From positions 20,956,001-21,020,000 of the forward strand of contig OX485806.1 in NCBI GenBank assembly GCA_950295325.1: DNA of 64,000 nucleotides, written 5' to 3'. A program made the translations under genes and the position numbers. The stretch is from Polytrichum commune. Its lineage: Eukaryota; Streptophyta; Polytrichopsida; Polytrichales; Polytrichaceae. The first letter of the stretch is position 1. Every line of letters begins with the position of its first letter. A model generated the notes under the pieces. It was not told where the DNA came from, searched no databases, and was given only the letters and a program-made list of their open reading frames with translations. This document shows positions 24,901 to 36,446 of the stretch, in pieces.

Positions 24901-27900
24901 GACATGCTTATGTTCCTTCATCATCACACCAAGAGAAACCTTGTTCTGAAGTGCTTTACCTGATGCACGGACTTGGATGGAAGAAACCGCTGCTGTATTG
25001 CCTTCCAGTCAGTGTTGTAGTTCATCAATCCCATCGCCAATAACCTTGTCACCTCCACCAGCCAGTTATCAACATGAGATAACATGTGATCAATGCTAAA
25101 GCATTCAAAGGACAAGCAGTAAGGGAGAGGAAGAAAGCAGCCAACAAGCATCACAAAAACTTTTGAGGGGGACCCTGGTGAAACTCACTCATCCTCCGCA
25201 TCTGTAAAGAGCAATCGGTATGCAGTAGAGGCCGGCGGAGCCTTGTGAGGAAATAAACCTCTGTTGAATAAGGGGAGGAATCGTTGTATGGCTGCAGCAA
25301 CATCCTTAAAAATCAAGGCTATAGATTGCTTCTTGGTACTTTCAACCAGTGCTGCTGCCATTGTCTTCTTCAGTTGAGGGAATGGAGGGGTCAATGGCCT
25401 GGTCTGCAGCAAGTGTGGCTGCTGTGCCTGTCCAGATGGACTCTTCGAACTCTGATCTTCAATCTGTACTGCAAATAGGGGTTCCTTTTCATTTTTTGAA
25501 TAAGATGCTCCACTGTCCAAGTTCTGCAGCTTAGACTCCTGAACAACTGCAATGGATTTTGAGGTTATCGCAATGTAAGTTGCCATAGTCCAAGTTTATT
25601 GTAGCCATCATGGTGCAATCCAAACCTTGACTCATGCCAGGGTCATGCATGGCAATAACAAGTTCCCCTCCACTTCAGTTTCTACAGGGGCATGGGGGGT
25701 GGGGGGAATTCAGCACACATAACATGCATAAGCATGACCAAAGAATATGGAGTATGTGTGCATATTCAAATGAGCATCAAAAGTTGGTGCAATGGATTGA
25801 AGGAGATGTACCCACATGTGACTGACTCGTTTATAGGATGCCTTAGATTAGTTTGTGAACCAAATTCTATGCCATGAGTCTCCATTGCATTCCAGACCAT
25901 AGAATTTGCTTAAAAGAAGTGCACCTATATACCTTAAAAGAAAGGCTGATCACCTACTTAAGTACTGAATATTAGAGACAGAATGTACAAAGCTATTTAA
26001 ATCAAGCAAAAAGCAAGGCTTAGGACAGAAGGGCATCTCCTGTCCTGCACAAAAGACCAAACATCCACACCTTATCCCTTGAAAAAGAGAAAAGGCCAAG
26101 TGTGCTGGACTGTGGAACAACCAGAATGTAACAGATAAAAAGCAGGAGAAAATAAAGTGAGGTTCAGTCACATACTCTCATCAATGGCGAGCAGAAAATC
26201 TCTCACAAGAGCAAGTGGAGCTACATCCATCAGAGATCTCACAGGGCCAGACGTTGTTGGTGCCCACTCAGATGGTGGCATTTCAGAATGTCCTGATGTT
26301 GGTGGAAGACCTGATTCACCCCATTTAGCATGAGAAGAGCAGCCGTTCGTCAACTTCATCTCGAGCGAAGGTGACAGTTTGGAAAGTGGACTATTTCGAT
26401 GACTTTGAGAGTTCTCCATTTCACAAGTTGTGCCAACCTCTTCAAAAGTTGGTGAAGAAAGGCTACACTGCCAGGGATCTGATGTTGAAGCACCAGAGGT
26501 TGCATCCACTTCCACATGAGACCCATGTGTTGACATTTCGCAATCATGAAAGCTCTGAGATGTGGAGACAGTCGACATGGCAAGAGGAAGCAAATTTGAA
26601 GAGGAGATGCAGGATAATGGTGCAGTAGATGTATCCTGGCATGCAGAGAATGATGACTTGTCTGCTATAATTTGCTGATGTAGACCTGAATTAGAGAACA
26701 CACTGGGCATAAAGGAAATACTTTCATCCGTTGCTGCTGGCCATTTATCATTTAATGGTTTCATAAGAAGATCCTCTTGAAAAGATGGCTTTTCACTCTT
26801 CTTGAGAGAAGAGTGAGTATATGGAGGTCGAAAACAGAAATCAGGAAAAGCAGATTTCTTCCAAGATAGAACAGACTCCCGTTTCTCAACTAATTCCATC
26901 AGCATGCAGTGAGTGTCGAGTGCAATTTGTTCCCGTCCTGGTTCTAAGGTAGACATTGCCAAGACTTGAACAAGTAGCTGCACATGCTCATGTATCAAAC
27001 AATAGAGCTGCCCAATCTGATGGGCTGTAAATCCATTCACAGGACCTTGTGTTTTCACAACCAATGGCCATGACTTGTTTGCTTTGTCTGCCATTATTTT
27101 GCTCCTCTCTGCCACTGAAGCATTGACTGGCATGCTCCCCACATATGGTAGTAACGGCCTCAGTGGGGCCTTGGCAAGCCCTAGTAGACGCACTTTATTT
27201 TGAAGCTTTGCCCGTTGTCGCCTTTTCTCCCGGGTTTCAGGCCTTCTTCCACGCTTCCTTTTCTGGCCTTCTCCATCCAATCCTTCTTCAAGATCACTTT
27301 CTAGAGCATCTTCAATATCAACCTCAAAGTCGGCATCTTCATCTTCACTCTCACTCTCTTCCTCGATCACTTTCTCCTGCTGTAGCACAGGTGCAAGACT
27401 GTCATTTTCAAGACACAAGTGCAAAGCAGTTGCATGTACTGATAAGTGAAGCCCCTTGTACATCATAGTCATGCACACTGGTCCAAGATGTAATTAACTA
27501 AAAAGTGAACTACAACCACTTAAATCTCACACTGTGTGACAAAATACTCATTAAAATTAGCTGGGTTGTGATGGGCATTCTATATGGAAAGTAGAGCGGC
27601 TACCAGTCGGGATAGCATCAGCAGAACTTGCAGAATATAGAGACCGTGATCTCATTGCTTTACCTGCTTGCTTTCATCATCCGGTGTATCAATTTTCTCT
27701 TGTACAGCTGCCAAGAATTTACGGTACTCTTCCTCATCATCCACGTTCTGAAAATAATCCTCCTCATCTGATTCCTGAAGAAAAGTCTCAAGTTGATCAA
27801 GAGACATGTCAGCCAGAGAATAGTGTGCTCGTGTGCGCTTGGAAATTGCATCCGCTATTTCTTGCTCCTCTTCTGCCCTGCGCTGAGAAGCATCCATTTG

Positions 27901-29177
27901 CTGCTCCCATTCACTCCTTGGGCTCCTCAACTCCGGCAGCCCTTCCAAGGCACGCCCCATCATCATCTCCTCTTCGACTCTCTCTTGAGAGGTGGCAAAC
28001 TTTGTGCTGTAGTCAAAAATGCTGGCTGACAGCCGCTCCTTTTCTCTTGCATCCAATGCCTCTCGGCTATCACTGCACCAAACTGCTGCCAGACTGCCCT
28101 CCAGCCCGTGTTCTAGCATAACACTCTCATCCCCATTCCCCCTCAAGTCCACTTCGATGGCCTCCCTCCAGTCCTGCTGATTTGGAGTTTCCTTGTCTTG
28201 TATGCCCTTTGGAACATGCTCCTCCTCCTCCTCTTCCTCCTCTTCTTCAATGTCATCATCCTCGTCATCTACAAACTCTTCTTCATCCAACTCGCTACCA
28301 AGCTCCATAAACTCCTCATCATCTTCAAGTTCAAAACCTTCAGAGACTTCAGGTCCCTCCACCTCTGTGCCTGCATACAGAATAGGTGAGTAGGTGAGTA
28401 GGGCTTCACCGAGATCACCATATAGATCACCATAGCCAGCAAAACGCTGCATAGCACACCAAACATCAGACAGCCACCTTGTGGTGAGCTTCAAACCCTA
28501 AACCCAAAAATCAACACTGCAACATGACCAGCCCCCAATGTGTGCAGCTTTTGGAATCTTGAGTGAAAGTTGTCACTCTAGGCACAAAGTTGCATGTGTG
28601 TATCAAGTGAATGTTTAGCAAAGTGTGACACCGGTACACAGAATGAGGTTATTCTGATTCATAAATTCCATATATAACAATTGCTCAAAATTAATGTGCC
28701 CATCATGATCCAACTTTTTGATTCAGCATTGCTCATGCCCCACACAGGGAATTTGGAATGAAAGGCTGCCAACAGATTTTACCAGCAAACAAACACAGGT
28801 TGGGCTAAGAACAAGAACTACATACTGGAAATCTCGTGGCCATTCTCATGACCTTCCACCTCTTCGTCTTCATCCTCTGCCTGTGAGCTGGCTGCAGATG
28901 ATGCTTCCTCCCTTGAGGGTGAAAGCAGCAGAAGAGGATTGAAGTCAACATCGTCATCCTCGTCCTCATCTTCTGCTTCCATCAACCCCTCCACGAATCC
29001 ACTGCCCTTCTTAGCCATCCCCTCAATGCACGCTTCCTCCTCTTGCTCACCCTGTTCTTGTCTTCTCTGTGCACCAGAGACAGGTGATTCCCTACTCAAC
29101 TCTCCATTGCATTCCATTTCTTTCTCTCCTGACTCTGCCCCAAGGAGTTGGTTACCATCTCCTGCACTGACAGCCAT
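21981..29177 (-). CDS. GON4L: GON4-like nuclear protein (YARP region plus SANT/Myb-like repeats)
   Basis: Nine exons in transcription order: 29177-28826, 28370-27664, 27379-26176, 25546-25189, 25044-24960, 24396-24340, 23757-23545, 23408-22667 and 22144-21981. All junctions are GT-AG and all phases agree, giving about 1293 residues. Landmarks: DVDFNPLLL with a SPSREEASSAASS segment near the N-terminus; a long acidic stretch; the YARP-type helix block (GQLYCLIHEHVQLLVQVL, then FCFRPPY); a SANT/Myb-like helix pair (LFTDAEDELLAMGL, IQQRFLPSKSVHQ); then LPRQWRIALGTQKSYK and an EDAYLQDVFL motif. Animal GON4L/YY1AP proteins act in transcriptional repression; plant members are little studied, so a chromatin role is inferred. 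The last exon is the weakest: its frame fits, but a donor-like GTAGTT lies 39 bases before the stop. The 3' end converges with the LRR gene. Confidence 0.88.
22344..22376 (+). repeat. Interstitial telomere-type tract
   Basis: About three copies of the plant telomere repeat TTTAGGG occur in the last intron of the GON4-like gene. Similar two-to-three-copy tracts occur at about 53930 and 54652. They are too short to be former chromosome ends; telobox promoter motifs or repair scars are simpler explanations. Confidence 0.7.
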
Positions 29178-29544
29178 GTGCTCCCACTTCACTCACCAGC
29201 AAACATTTTGCACAGCCATGCCTACACTCTTTAATGCACACAAGCATCGCTTTCGATCAGATGGAAATTGCTTGAGGGACAAGACACACTCCAGTTCACA
29301 TCCGATCCTGCCATACAAAACTCCACCCCACCAATTCTCATCAGAGTCCTCTCCTTCACAGTTCCCCATGCCAATTGGATTGCTGACCCAAGTTCCTTGA
29401 CCCAAATGTCTATGTTCCTCAGTTGTTGCGTAAGCCCATCTCTCTCTGCCTGCATCACAGTGACCAATTTAGCCATTACGTTATTGTACACAACAGATAC
29501 TTAAAAACTGCTGAGACTCGACACACAGACCACCAAGTATGCAC

Positions 29545-30310
29545 ACTGTGGAGTTAGGGTTTGGGCCCATCTCATGAACACCAGAACATCGGCACGTCTG
29601 ATTCAAACCAAGCAAAACAGGTTCAATGAGTGGGAGAACGTAGGGTGAACTATATGATCTCTATCTGATGCATTGGAACACCAGAACAATTCCACACTCT
29701 GCACGCCTGACAGCTCGATAACATAGAATTGGGAGAGTTGACCTCAAACATGTCCACAACCAATCCACAATCGCCACTCATGAAGATGTTTGTGGAGCTA
29801 GGGTTTGGGTTCCGAAGACAAAACTCAAAACTTCGTCATAAGCCCTTTCTCATCGTTTATGATGTTCCGGAGTGGACACACCAGATTGAATAAAAGGGAG
29901 AACATGGGGTAAGTTATATGAAAGTCTCTATCTAATGCAAAATCCAAATATGAGAAAACAATTCCATAATCTGCAAGTAAGATAGCTCCATGAGACAGAT
30001 ATTGACCTAAGAAATGTCCATTTCACACAACCATTTCACAACCATCGCCGCTCATAGAGATGTTCGTGGAGCTAGGGTTGAGTTCCGAAGACAAAACTCA
30101 AACTTCTTCATAAACCCCTCTAATGTTTTATGATGTGCCGGAGTGGGCATATCATATTGACTTAAAAAGTTGAATAAGAGCGAGAACACGGGGCAAGTTA
30201 TACGAAGTTACTATTTCTTGCAAAATCCAAACACCAAAAACAATCTGCAAGCCTGACAGCCCAATGGCACAGAATCGGAGAGGTGACCTAACAAATATCC
30301 ACAACCACTC
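29545..30310. repeat. Three imperfect ~250-270-bp tandem copies upstream of the GON4-like gene
   Basis: The phrases TGGAGCTAGGGTTTGGGTTCCGAAG, split by point changes, recur at about 29555, 29795 and 30068. Each is followed by GAGAACANGGGGNAAGTTATATGA-like text and AATCCAAA. This lies directly upstream of the minus-strand gene, so promoter or 5' UTR sequence may overlap the array. No ORF is shared between copies. Confidence 0.6.
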
Positions 30311-33233
30311 CACTCATGATGGTGTTTCTAATTCTCCGTCTAAAAATTGGAATGTCCAACTTCTTCGTGCATCTTCACATGAAAACAATTTCACAAATGA
30401 GATCCAAGTACATAGATAGTAACCATAACATCCCGCAAGTAATAAGTGTCTACAAACCGGAAGAATTGAACAAAGATGGTGCGGGGGACAAAGTGACCAA
30501 GTCGAACTTACTGGAGTTGGGTGGCGTGCTTAGGAAGCACTAAAGGCAACAAACGTGATGTGGGAATTCAGAAAAACAAATGTACACATTGATGTAATGC
30601 GTGTAGCGCAGGGTTTACTACATCATGTCAACTGATCCGTCACCAGAATTCGCACCAGAAACCCCATCTAAGACATAAACACACAAAAGAGCAGAAAGCC
30701 TAAAAAAATTCTTATTACAAGAAAAAAAGGACAACCGGAATTGGGCAATGCAAAGCTTTACCTACAAACTGAAGAGACTACGAGAGAGACAAACACTGAT
30801 CCTTACACAAGAGAGCCAGGAAGAAATGCAGCCATGATACATAGTGATGACGAGGAGGAGGATGAAAACTTGGTTCTATAAAAAGATTGGTGGTCTGGAT
30901 AGTACACTTAAATGTAAGCATGTGTGGGAGGATTGAGAAAAATGGATGGATTCTTGCTTACCGAATTGGTGTTGCTGATGTTGAGGTGTGATGATGGATT
31001 GAGTTGTTGTTGTTGTTGCAATTTGTGCGTGGAATGTGACTCTTTTTGGTGCCTTTTCTTGTTTTTGTTACCCGCCCTCTCCTTCCCGCCTTCTTGTGTA
31101 TGCGTATTTTATACATGCTCATGTATGTGTGTAGGTATACGTTGTGGCGTCTACGTATGTAAACTTGGGGTAGGTTATGCACTAAGGTCCAAGACCAAAG
31201 AAACTCCCGAATTCCGAAATCGTGCAATCCTATTGGTTGAGAGCAAAATCTGGACCCGAGTTTAGATTACACCCTAATGCCATCCTCCGTAACGTCACTC
31301 CCTCTCTTACATCATGAAACCCTAGGGAATGGATGTGCACAATTTAAATCCTCCTCCTTATTGTCATGTTTCCCTCCCATATGTCACAAGTTTTAACATA
31401 ATATTAATCCACTGCATAATTTAAACCACACGCATGTACGCATCATGTTGTCATCATTGTCATTGTTGCAATGTCGATTTTGTAATATTTCATAGTGTCA
31501 TGTGCTACTAATCCTCTATTATCACATATCCATGTTAACACTACATACTTCCTTAATATCACGTGCACTTTCGTTTCCACGTGCATGATATTAGGGAGGG
31601 TAGAGTGTAGTAGGATCCAAGTCCAAGGTGTGAAAACATGAAGTGGCACTAATGTGGCATCACTTTCCTGCTAAATCTCAATGGTCCCAACTAAAGAGAG
31701 TACTCCTCCTAGTTTGAGAAACCAATCTTTAATCTTGACTCCAAAAGTAAGTTTCAAAACAACCCTTCGTGGATTTTACTTTTGAACTTGATATTGGACC
31801 CAAGCTTGACGATTGTTTTTTCAAACCAGGAGTATATATATTCTTGAGTGTGGACATCTAAGATGTGGTAGGAAAGTGATATGTAGTAAAGGCAACTTCA
31901 TTTTTTTCATGCTTTGGACCTTGACCATAGTGTAAACTCCTTGGGTTTGTATTTTTGCTCTTGACCGATAAAATTGCTCATTTTTGGAGGTTATGTCTTC
32001 AACACATGTAAACCCACCCTTATTTGTTATGGATGAAGGAGGCCTTGTCCAAACAAACCCCCCTATAACTTTGAAGGCCAAATCATCCCAAGAGAATCCT
32101 CTAAACTCATGTGGGGTTCTTGATGTTATTCCTTGATGCTAAATTAATTTGGGGTCCTAATCCATTATGCCAAATCCTTGTTGATAGATGGATTGTGAAG
32201 GTTGCAAAGAGTGGAGATAAAATGATATGTAATGTAAGTGAGAAAATCAAACTAAATTATGGACATCTCTCATTTTGCCATTTATTGTAGTAGGCAATGA
32301 ATACTTACCTCACTGCTAGGTAGGTTGGGTGCATACTACACTACAACACCCTTACAACCCATGGTGGGAATTGAGATGTCCTCTGGCTCTCTTGGTTCAT
32401 TTCATGTTACATGCCTTCCCGTCCTCTTTTGTATACATGTATTATACATGCTTCAATTAATAGTTTTTAAGCACGTGGTTCAATTTTATTTTAACACATG
32501 TCTTTTTTGGTGTCCGTTCTTAGAGCCACACCCAATCACATACCGCTCCGATGCAAGCACCCATCAAACCAAATTAGGCATGATTACCTTATTAAATTGA
32601 AAATGAAAATGTTGGGAACCCCTTACAACTTGGAGTTCCTTTTGAGCATATTTTACCGGGATTAACAATTCATTTAGAAAACCCAAAATGAATATAATGA
32701 GATTAAATCGGGATGAATCAACCATATATCTATATGCCGTGGTGTTTATTCTAGGATTGACAAACTATTTAAATTTTGATATTTGAGGTATCCCCAATGC
32801 ATTTGAACACGATATTAAACATTATGGGACTTTAGGGTAATTTTGGGACTTTTGTGATGTAAGTCGGGAACTCATTGAGAACCCATTGGGAGCTTTTGGG
32901 AACTCACAGGGAACATGCTGGGCAGAACACATGCGACACAAATATTGTTTGATTCCAATGGTTGTTTGCATTAGCCATTTGGGTATCCAATGACATGCAG
33001 CCACTGGGGACCTTAGTGATGGGTCCCCACTAAGTGCCATAATGGTGAGACTCATAATCATAAATAAATTGTCATACAATATGGGAATTGCACCCACAAA
33101 TGTCCTTCAATGAAACACTGGATCTATGCTGGGAGATATGTAAATTTTTCATGTTGTGCTAAGTATAAAATCTTGCAAATTGGCTGATCTGGAAGTACTC
33201 TACATTTGTACATTGGCATTCGTAAACTATGAA
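30310..33233. other. Intergenic, no supported gene
   Basis: AT-rich DNA. A copy of the dispersed GGTGTCC-type repeat lies at 32490-32575. A GGGAAC-rich stretch (32605-32930) is related, in opposite orientation, to 58440-58680. The open frame 30924-31265 (+) lacks recognisable motifs and is not called. Confidence 0.4.
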
Positions 33234-34091
33234 TTACTGATTGGCCAAGGATTCAAAGATGTTCTCCAAATGAGGCTTGATTTCTAAAGATTGTTCCCAC
33301 GTAACTTTCTCCATGAACACCAAGTATGGGATCCTGCTCTCGATATATGCCAATTGTTGAGAGTCAAACCCAATATTTTGTGCCGCAAGCACCACCATCT
33401 CAAGGTTGTATATGCGATCGCTGAGCAACAGACACTCCGTATATCTCTCTAGAGCAGTGGTCATGGTCGTTTGTAGTCTCATAAACTTACCCGTAACTTC
33501 ATCAATCTCCGCAGCTAAGTAGTTAAACTCCTCATGAATTGTACGCTCTCCCATTGGGGGCTCCATCAGGCCTCTTTCCTCATCATGACGTTGTGCCAAA
33601 TGACATGATTCCAACATCGCTGTGATTGGGAGGTTCTCCTCCCTATTGTCATAGACATGGTTCACCATTGCTTCTGAATGAGGATGGAGTAGGTCATCTA
33701 AATGAGGTAGGATTTCTTGAGTGGCTTCCCACATAGTGTTCTCTATCAAGTACAAATCTGGTACACGTTGTTGGAGGAACTCCACTTGTGGGATGGTGAG
33801 CCCTATATCAATAGTTGCATGCACCAATCTCCCAAGCATGTGTGCATCCATTCCAACCAAGCGGCATCCTTGATATCTATCTAGCGCAGTGGTCATATTC
33901 GTTTGTAGTTGCATGAACCGTTCCGTGCAGACATCAATTTCATTGGCTAAGTTGATAAACTCGTCGTCCATACTTCTCATTTCCATTGTAGGGTCTAACG
34001 GGCGATCCGGATCAACTGTTTGCAATCTCCGGATCCACTCCCCAAATCCAGTTGGCCGGGGAGCTGGGGAGGGGGCGGGACGCCCATCCAC
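33234..34091 (-). CDS. Unrecognised protein with two internal repeats (terminal exon)
   Basis: About 280 codons open to a stop at 33234. The splice-acceptor-like CACAG just upstream (about 34100) and the lack of a good promoter-proximal start suggest a terminal exon. The protein is two diverged copies of one module. One has EFINLANEIDVCTERFMQLQ, the other EFNYLAAEIDEVTGKFMRLQ, each followed by TTALxRY and later a W-E-x-x-EI-PHL motif. The pattern suggests paired helical or coiled-coil units. I recognise no family. It lies downstream of the HAD-like and ESRGPNSR-repeat segments on the same strand and may be part of the same transcript. Confidence 0.5.
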   Translation of the reverse strand: MDGRPAPSPAPRPTGFGEWIRRLQTVDPDRPLDPTMEMRSMDDEFINLANEIDVCTERFMQLQTNMTTALDRYQGCRLVGMDAHMLGRLVHATIDIGLTIPQVEFLQQRVPDLYLIENTMWEATQEILPHLDDLLHPHSEAMVNHVYDNREENLPITAMLESCHLAQRHDEERGLMEPPMGERTIHEEFNYLAAEIDEVTGKFMRLQTTMTTALERYTECLLLSDRIYNLEMVVLAAQNIGFDSQQLAYIESRIPYLVFMEKVTWEQSLEIKPHLENIFESLANQ

Positions 34092-34224
34092 GACTTCCTG
34101 TGATTAATGCAGTAGTTGTACGAACACATGTGATTAATGCAGCAACATATAAAGGCAGATTAACAGGGTCCACACATCTGTAGCTACCGTGGACGTGTTT
34201 AGGCAAGACATACATGCTTTATAC

Positions 34225-34435
34225 ATTGCGACCAGTCATGCCAGTGTTTGGGCAAGACACGTAGGTTCCATACATTGGGAGCTTCCGTGTGAAGTATTGT
34301 TGCAAGACAAACAGGAACCATACATTGTGACCAGTCATCGAAGTGGTTGGGCAAGACAAATAGGTTCCATACATTGGGAGCTTCCGTGTGAAGTATTGTT
34401 GCAAGACAAACAGGAACCATACATTGGGAGCAATC
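34225..34435. repeat. 99-bp tandem repeat in a probable intron
   Basis: TAGGTTCCATACATTGGGAG recurs at 34262 and 34361 (period 99), followed each time by CTTCCGTGTGAAGTATTGTT. GACCAGTCAT at about 34228 and 34329 extends the array to a little over two units. It lies between two minus-strand coding segments. Confidence 0.8.
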
Positions 34436-34617
34436 ATGCACTTGCGATTGAAGGACAAATAAGTTCCATACAATGGGAGCATGGTTGACATCTGTACCGA
34501 CTTGGCGGAAAACAATGCATTGGGTAGTGGAAGTGTTTGGACACCTTGTATATATCAAGTATTCCATTAACAACTGGGTACAATATGTATTCCCGCACAC
34601 ATTTGACACATGATGGT

Positions 34618-35103
34618 TCAACTTCTAGCATATTTAGGGTACAAACGGAAGATTTGTCCATCACAGGGAAGGCTCCCCTTTAGGGCATCTAAGGTGAGGC
34701 TAACCATTGGCGGACCGGGTTGAGGGGGTGTGATGTTGGCAAGGTCAGCCAATCCAGCCTGCAATAGATGGACACCTCTTGAATTAGGGCCTCGTGACTC
34801 GATAAGAGCAATTTGATGCTCGCGGGTAGCAAGGGGTCGCGGGGGGGTCATATTGACGTCAGCAACCTGCGCGTTCAAAACAATCGTTGGTACTGTGGTA
34901 GTGACGGGTTGTGGGTCATATGTTTTGCCAATGCTCGCCAATCCAGCACGCAACATTTGAACAACCCTTGAATTAGGGCCCCTTGATTCAATAAGAGAAA
35001 TTTGGTACTCGCGTGTAGAGGTGGAGCGTACGATGGGCAACGTATCAGAAGGGGGTGCAGACTCTTCCATTGCGGGTTCCATGTTGAGATCAACACCCTG
35101 CAC
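34618..35103 (-). CDS. Unrecognised exon with duplicated ESRGPNSR module
   Basis: The open segment begins after an acceptor-like GTGCAG (about 35100) and runs to a stop at 34618, about 160 codons. It contains two near-identical stretches: TREYQISLIESRGPNSRVVQ and TREHQIALIESRGPNSRGVH, each followed by a (M/L)LRAGLA-like helix. No family recognised. The DNA between it and the HAD-like frame holds another open stretch ending at a donor-like site, so these are probably exons of one multi-exon gene. The exon-intron model is uncertain. Confidence 0.42.
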   Translation of the reverse strand: MQGVDLNMEPAMEESAPPSDTLPIVRSTSTREYQISLIESRGPNSRVVQMLRAGLASIGKTYDPQPVTTTVPTIVLNAQVADVNMTPPRPLATREHQIALIESRGPNSRGVHLLQAGLADLANITPPQPGPPMVSLTLDALKGSLPCDGQIFRLYPKYARS

Positions 35104-35344
35104 GGTGACAAAGGGACAAGCAGGCTCTGATTTACTAATTTACATTTTTGTCGCCATACATACATATGATTTGCAACTGAGCCTGATTTTATGCCCCACA
35201 CACACTGGTGCAGCTGAAGCACAATTCCATACACATTCACGAAAATTTATACAAATGAGCCTGAATTGGAAATGAAATGTGTGTTTGATATTACAATAAC
35301 ATGTACACAATAACATTGTCAAAGTGTGAAATAACTTAAAATTA

Positions 35345-35543
35345 CCATAGGGGATCCATGAGTCCATTGCGAGTGGTGCAAGTGGTCTTCAGAGTGACAG
35401 GTCTTCACTGGTGGCATCTCCAATGTCTTGCTCGATTGTGAAATGTGTTTCGCCGCGATTAGACTGCGTGAATGCCCCGATGTCGGGCAGACAAAAGCAG
35501 AGGGCGTGGAACTGGAAGGTGTGTACCCAGCAGGAGGAAACTG
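35345..35543 (-). CDS. Probable linking exon, Ser/Pro-rich
   Basis: The minus-strand open stretch reads FPPAGYTPSSSTPSAF, then CPTSGHSRSL and HHSQWTHGSP, and ends at a donor-like ATG|GTAATTTT near 35345. It lies between the HAD-like frame and the ESRGPNSR-repeat exon, in the same direction. There are no domain motifs. Coding status is inferred from openness and context only. Confidence 0.25.
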
Positions 35544-35651
35544 GAGATACCATAAAATACAATGTTACATGCCATACAATACTACTTATTTATTTCCTAC
35601 TTCTAGTGGAGCGAGTTCTAGAGGTTGCAACTCAAGGTCCATTGAACCTAC

Positions 35652-36446
35652 TTATTTAGGTACTATTTCCATTGGCTTGAGTTCTACGGGTTGCAACTCG
35701 GGTCCATTGAACTTGTTGGATTGCATAACTGCCATCTTGACTGCATCGTTATGCGGTATAAGTTGTTGCCCAAATCTATGTCTAACCACAAAATCGCGTG
35801 TGTCAGACATTGGTGAGTAGTACAATGATTCAAAGAAAGGGAGGAGAACCTTCATCATGTCTGCGTCATGGACCCGATTATTTGTGAACGAATTCGGAAA
35901 TATACCACACTCGTCCGGATTGCAAACAGATTTGTAAGGGCAATCATCTACTAGAATGGTGTTTGACTCTGCAGCTGTAATCCTCCCAGAATCGAAAGAT
36001 ATAGGTGGCCACCAAAACTTCCTGACCAAACTCTTCAAAAACAATGGAGCTGTTGGCTTCAAAGGGTTCGTCACGACATTGCCCCACATGTCCTTGAATG
36101 TGGTGCAATCCTCTTGGCCAAGTACTAAAGCTGGTTTTGGCAGCCCAGCAAATAGATACTCCACCACAAGGTCGACAATTGATTTTTTCATGGATGACCA
36201 TATGCAAAGATGAAACATTGTGGACATCCGGTACCAAAACACCTTGTATCCCAGTCTAGGGAGGACAACCTTGGGCCCTACCAAGGCAGGAAGTTTGTCC
36301 GCCACACGATCGTGCATTACCCAAGTGGGGACAGTCCCCATATTGCTATGACGGGGGGTACAGTGGCAAAATATGCCGTTTAAATCGAACACCACAATGA
36401 ACCTCTTGGCGGGCAATGCAGCAGGCGCATGCCGACAAGAATCCAA
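35652..36446 (-). CDS. FCP1/NIF-type HAD phosphatase-like protein
   Basis: About 264 codons. The N-terminal FIVVFDLNGIFCHC matches motif I of the plant NIF/FCP1 branch of HAD phosphatases (hydrophobic strand, then DLNG). A conserved middle has LPRLGYKVFWYR and WSSMKKSIVDLVVEYL; LVDDCPYKSVCNP fits the acidic-pair motif ending the domain. In canonical FCP1 enzymes motif I is DxDxT; here it is D-L-N-G-I, so the second Asp is replaced and activity is doubtful. The frame has no good upstream ATG, so a short first exon may be missing. A 60-bp duplication follows the stop, repeating GAGTTGCAACC and TAGAACTC. It sits 150 bases after the ParB/methyltransferase-like gene. Confidence 0.55.
   Translation of the reverse strand: MDSCRHAPAALPAKRFIVVFDLNGIFCHCTPRHSNMGTVPTWVMHDRVADKLPALVGPKVVLPRLGYKVFWYRMSTMFHLCIWSSMKKSIVDLVVEYLFAGLPKPALVLGQEDCTTFKDMWGNVVTNPLKPTAPLFLKSLVRKFWWPPISFDSGRITAAESNTILVDDCPYKSVCNPDECGIFPNSFTNNRVHDADMMKVLLPFFESLYYSPMSDTRDFVVRHRFGQQLIPHNDAVKMAVMQSNKFNGPELQPVELKPMEIVPK

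Noticed and set aside
28193-28393. Ser-rich open frame on the plus strand
   Set aside because: It is the complement of the acidic Glu/Asp tract in the GON4-like exon 2.
29193-29500. 5' exon of the GON4-like gene
   Set aside because: A donor-like GGTGAGTG lies just upstream of the ATG, but no coding exon with matching phase was convincing.
30924-31265. 113-codon Cys-rich frame
   Set aside because: Low-complexity Cys/Leu runs with no domain, splice or start support.
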